The notes under the pieces were generated by a model, which was not told where the DNA came from, searched no databases, and saw only the letters and a list, made by a program, of their open reading frames with translations. Positions 61,621 to 64,000 of a stretch of DNA of 64,000 nt are shown here, piece after piece. The stretch's first letter is position 1; every line of letters begins with the position of its first letter. The position numbers were made by a program, and so were the translations under genes. This DNA is from an uncultured Planctomycetaceae bacterium (GTDB lineage: Bacteria; Planctomycetota; Planctomycetia; Planctomycetales; Planctomycetaceae). The stretch lies in NCBI GenBank assembly GCA_937916515.1, contig CALFSX010000171.1, forward strand, positions 1-64,000. The letters are read 5' to 3'.

Positions 61621-61930
61621 GGGAATGTTGCGATCGGCTTTCGAATTAGACACGTGGTGCGTTTCAAGTTTGGTGTTCGACAAAAACATTTTTTGATCGA
61701 ATTCAGCTGAAACGATCGATCACGATGAATTCTTCAGCCTGACTGGCGGTGTCGTCGTGGCGAGCTGGCGATTCGCGCGGTTCAGGACTTGACGTCGTGG
61801 GCAGTTCGTTACACTGTCGGCATGAAGCTGGTTGTCATGCCAGAAACATCATCGATCCGGTTGCAGCCGCTGCGGCTTCGCAGTAGTCTCCCGCCCCGCA
61901 AAAAGCCTTTCTTCCAACGTTTTCGGACCT
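61621..61930. other. Intergenic region before the UvrD-like gene
   Basis: About 310 bp between two plus-strand genes. It ends with the leader of the helicase gene. I see no repeat or hairpin that I can support. Confidence 0.4.
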
Positions 61931-63991
61931 ATGCTGAACCTTTCTGGACTCAACCCGCCTCAACGAGAAGCAGTGGAAACGCTGTCCGGCCCAATGCTCG
62001 TTCTGGCGGGGGCCGGTACCGGGAAGACACGCGTCATCACGTATCGTATGGCGAACCTGATTCGCCACGGAACTCGCGCGGACCGCATTCTGTCGGTGAC
62101 GTTTACCAACAAAGCGTCCAAAGAAATGCGAGAGCGTGCTTTGGCGTTGTTGGGGGCACGGGCAACTTTGAAGCCGGTTGTTTCCACATTTCATGCCTAC
62201 TGCGTTCGCGTACTTCGTGAAGACATTAACGCGCTGGGGTATCCCAAGAAGTTTGTGATTTACGACCGAGGCGATCAGGAAGCGGCGGCTCGCACGGCAC
62301 TGCGTGAAATTCGCGTGGGCGACAAAGCGATGAAGCCCGGTGATCTGCTGAACAAGATCAGCAGCTGGAAGATGTCGGCTATCACAGAGAACGAAGCCAG
62401 TAATCATGTGACGGCAGACTTCGACTTTCTGGCGTCGATGGCTTATCGACGTTATCAAAAACAATTGCGAGCATCCGGTGCGGTCGATTTCGACGACCTG
62501 CTGGTTTTGACCAACCGATTGTTTTTGGAGTTTCCAGAGATCCGCAGGAAACATCAGAATTGCTTCGATCACGTTCAGGTTGACGAGTACCAGGATACCA
62601 ATGGAGTTCAGTTTCAACTGATCGAACAATTGGTGGCTGGGCATCACAACATCTGTGTGGTGGGCGACGACGATCAATCGATTTATGGTTGGCGCGGTGC
62701 TGAGGTTACTCACATTCTGAACTTTGGCCATCACTTTGCAGGCACCAAAACCATTCGCCTGGAAAGTAACTATCGCTGTACCGACAAGATCATCGATTAC
62801 GCCAACAGGTTGGTGAAGAACAACAAAGATCGTCACGACAAGACTTTGATTGCTCACAAGCCCGGTGGATCTCCCGTTCGCATTTTGGCCTACGAAGACG
62901 AAACGCTGGAAGCGGAAAGCGTTGTTCAGGAAATTCAATACCTGATTACCGAACTTGGCGTGCGTCCGAGAGACATTGCGATTTTGTTTCGTACCAACGA
63001 ACAACCTCGATTGTTCGAAACGGAGATGCGTCGTCTGAATGTGCCCTACGTTTTGCTGGGCGGTCAGTCGTTCTTTGATCGCAAAGAAATTCGCGACCTG
63101 CTGGCGTATTTGAAAGTGTTGTGTTCGCCTACCGATGAAGTATCGCTGCTGCGAATTATTAATACTCCGACTCGAGGAATCGGTGCTTCGACCACAGAGA
63201 AGCTGGTTCAGTTGGCGGTTTCGGAAGGGAAAAGTCTATGGGAAGTTGTTCCTCAGGGAATTGCTGACGGGCACGTTTCGAAGAAAGCCCAGATCGCTCT
63301 TAGCGACTTTCAAAACCTGTTGAATCGCTTTCGCGAAGAGACGATTGAACATCCCGAGCGCCTTGCAGACACCACCAAACGGCTGTTGCAGGCGATTAAC
63401 TATAACGGTGAAATTGACCGTCAGTACAAAGAAGAAACTCAAGCCGAACAGCGCAAGCAGGTGTTGGAAGATCTTGTGAATTCGATCGGTCAATACACTG
63501 AGAAAACCAGAAAGCCATCGCTGGAAGGGTTTCTGGAAACGACCGCTTTGATGGATCGAGGCGACCAGAATGACAAAGAATCGGAACTGGCCGACAACGC
63601 CGTGCGGCTGATGACTCTGCATAGTGCGAAAGGGTTGGAATTTCCCCGCGTCTATCTGGTCGGCATGGAAGAGAACCTGCTGCCTCACAAACGCAGCGTC
63701 GAAAGTGATCTGGCCAAGGACATTGCGGAAGAGCGACGTCTGGCATATGTGGGCGTGACCCGAGCGATGGATTATCTGACACTTACGCGAGCAAAAACTC
63801 GTATGAAGTGGGGTAAGCGTCGTGAATCTGTGGCATCGCGGTTTCTGTTTGAGATGCAGAAAGAACCGGGCGAGGCGCTTGTAGAAGAACACTTTGGCGG
63901 CGACGACGAAGATGACGATGAATTTGATGCACCTCCCGCGCGAAAAACGTTGACCAGTTTGTTCGACGCTGACGATAGTCCGCCATTTTAA
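61931..63991 (+). CDS. UvrD/PcrA/Rep-family ATP-dependent DNA helicase
   Basis: A 686-residue superfamily 1A 3'-5' helicase for repair or replication restart. Motif I is AGAGTGKTR (Lys32), motif Ia FTNKASKEM, motif II VDEYQDTN, motif III GDDDQSIYGWRGA, motif IV RLESNYRC, motif V TLHSAKGLEFPRVYLVG and motif VI EERRLAYVGVTRA. The C-terminal tail is acidic (GGDDEDDDEFDAPP). Start is ATG 61931, giving the typical MLNLSGLNPPQREAV; the frame is open to 61832. It is complete within the window, with the stop codon 9 nt before its end. Confidence 0.95.
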   Translation: MLNLSGLNPPQREAVETLSGPMLVLAGAGTGKTRVITYRMANLIRHGTRADRILSVTFTNKASKEMRERALALLGARATLKPVVSTFHAYCVRVLREDINALGYPKKFVIYDRGDQEAAARTALREIRVGDKAMKPGDLLNKISSWKMSAITENEASNHVTADFDFLASMAYRRYQKQLRASGAVDFDDLLVLTNRLFLEFPEIRRKHQNCFDHVQVDEYQDTNGVQFQLIEQLVAGHHNICVVGDDDQSIYGWRGAEVTHILNFGHHFAGTKTIRLESNYRCTDKIIDYANRLVKNNKDRHDKTLIAHKPGGSPVRILAYEDETLEAESVVQEIQYLITELGVRPRDIAILFRTNEQPRLFETEMRRLNVPYVLLGGQSFFDRKEIRDLLAYLKVLCSPTDEVSLLRIINTPTRGIGASTTEKLVQLAVSEGKSLWEVVPQGIADGHVSKKAQIALSDFQNLLNRFREETIEHPERLADTTKRLLQAINYNGEIDRQYKEETQAEQRKQVLEDLVNSIGQYTEKTRKPSLEGFLETTALMDRGDQNDKESELADNAVRLMTLHSAKGLEFPRVYLVGMEENLLPHKRSVESDLAKDIAEERRLAYVGVTRAMDYLTLTRAKTRMKWGKRRESVASRFLFEMQKEPGEALVEEHFGGDDEDDDEFDAPPARKTLTSLFDADDSPPF

Positions 63992-64000
63992 TTGTGCTGG

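Noticed and set aside
1-64000. CRISPR array, tRNA or rRNA genes, prophage
   Set aside because: No regularly spaced direct repeats, no tRNA cloverleaf signature sequences and no phage structural genes were seen in reading both strands; a tRNAscan or CRISPR search would be more sensitive.

Overview
The window looks like a chromosome segment from a free-living member of the Planctomycetes (Planctomycetota). This rests on the gene families: secreted sulfatases with formylglycine motifs, a PSCyt1-DUF1549-DUF1553 cytochrome protein, a DUF1552 plus DUF1592/1588/1585 cytochrome pair, a DUF1559-like protein, a PASTA-less Ser/Thr kinase with a long repeat region, and several secreted beta-propeller proteins. 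Base composition is close to balanced. No rRNA, tRNA or CRISPR array was found. Family names come from recognising motifs by eye, not from a database search.

Layout. 0.3-8.4 kb: a sulfatase, a ThuA-like protein, a lipoprotein metallopeptidase, a large PSD1 cytochrome protein and a sigma-70 factor. 8.5-17.4 kb: an HtrA protease, a VIT1/CCC1 transporter, a QEGLA-motif metallopeptidase, an FMN glutamate-synthase-like protein, a stand-alone M41 peptidase domain, an OleC-like AMP-forming ligase and CsrA. 17.6-26.1 kb: a PAS-GAF-receiver protein, a DUF374 acyltransferase, an NHL-type Tat substrate, an SGNH hydrolase and a PQQ-like propeller protein. 26.2-29.3 kb: an arsenic operon arsR-arsD-arsA-arsC with no efflux pump. 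29.6-36 kb: a second sulfatase, a propeller protein, a DUF4432 protein and RecQ. 36.1-43 kb: an FHA-GGDEF protein translationally overlapped by a Ser/Thr kinase, then a TonB-dependent receptor gene broken by an 8-bp tandem duplication. 43-47.4 kb: a BlaI/BlaR1-type pair whose promoter lies inside two perfect operator dyads. 47.6-53 kb: a MYG1-like protein, a VF530 protein, a secreted hydrolase, a REP-associated tyrosine transposase (RAYT) between inverted REPs, and a DUF1552 protein. 53.2-64 kb: the DUF1592 protein, a GxxExxY PD-(D/E)XK gene between palindromic repeats, small secreted or membrane proteins, a CDGSH protein, a PHB-depolymerase-like esterase and a UvrD/PcrA helicase.

The most unusual content is repetitive. 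At least five interspersed palindromic or dispersed repeat families sit between the genes. Several touch coding sequence: one copy appears to supply the start codon and the beginning of the signal peptide of the DUF1592 protein, one REP contains the stop codon of a hydrolase, and a nuclease-like GxxExxY gene lies between repeats and between two copies of a DUF1592 3' end. The strongest candidates for follow-up are the GxxExxY/repeat module, the phase-variation-like TonB receptor, and the repeat-derived signal peptide.
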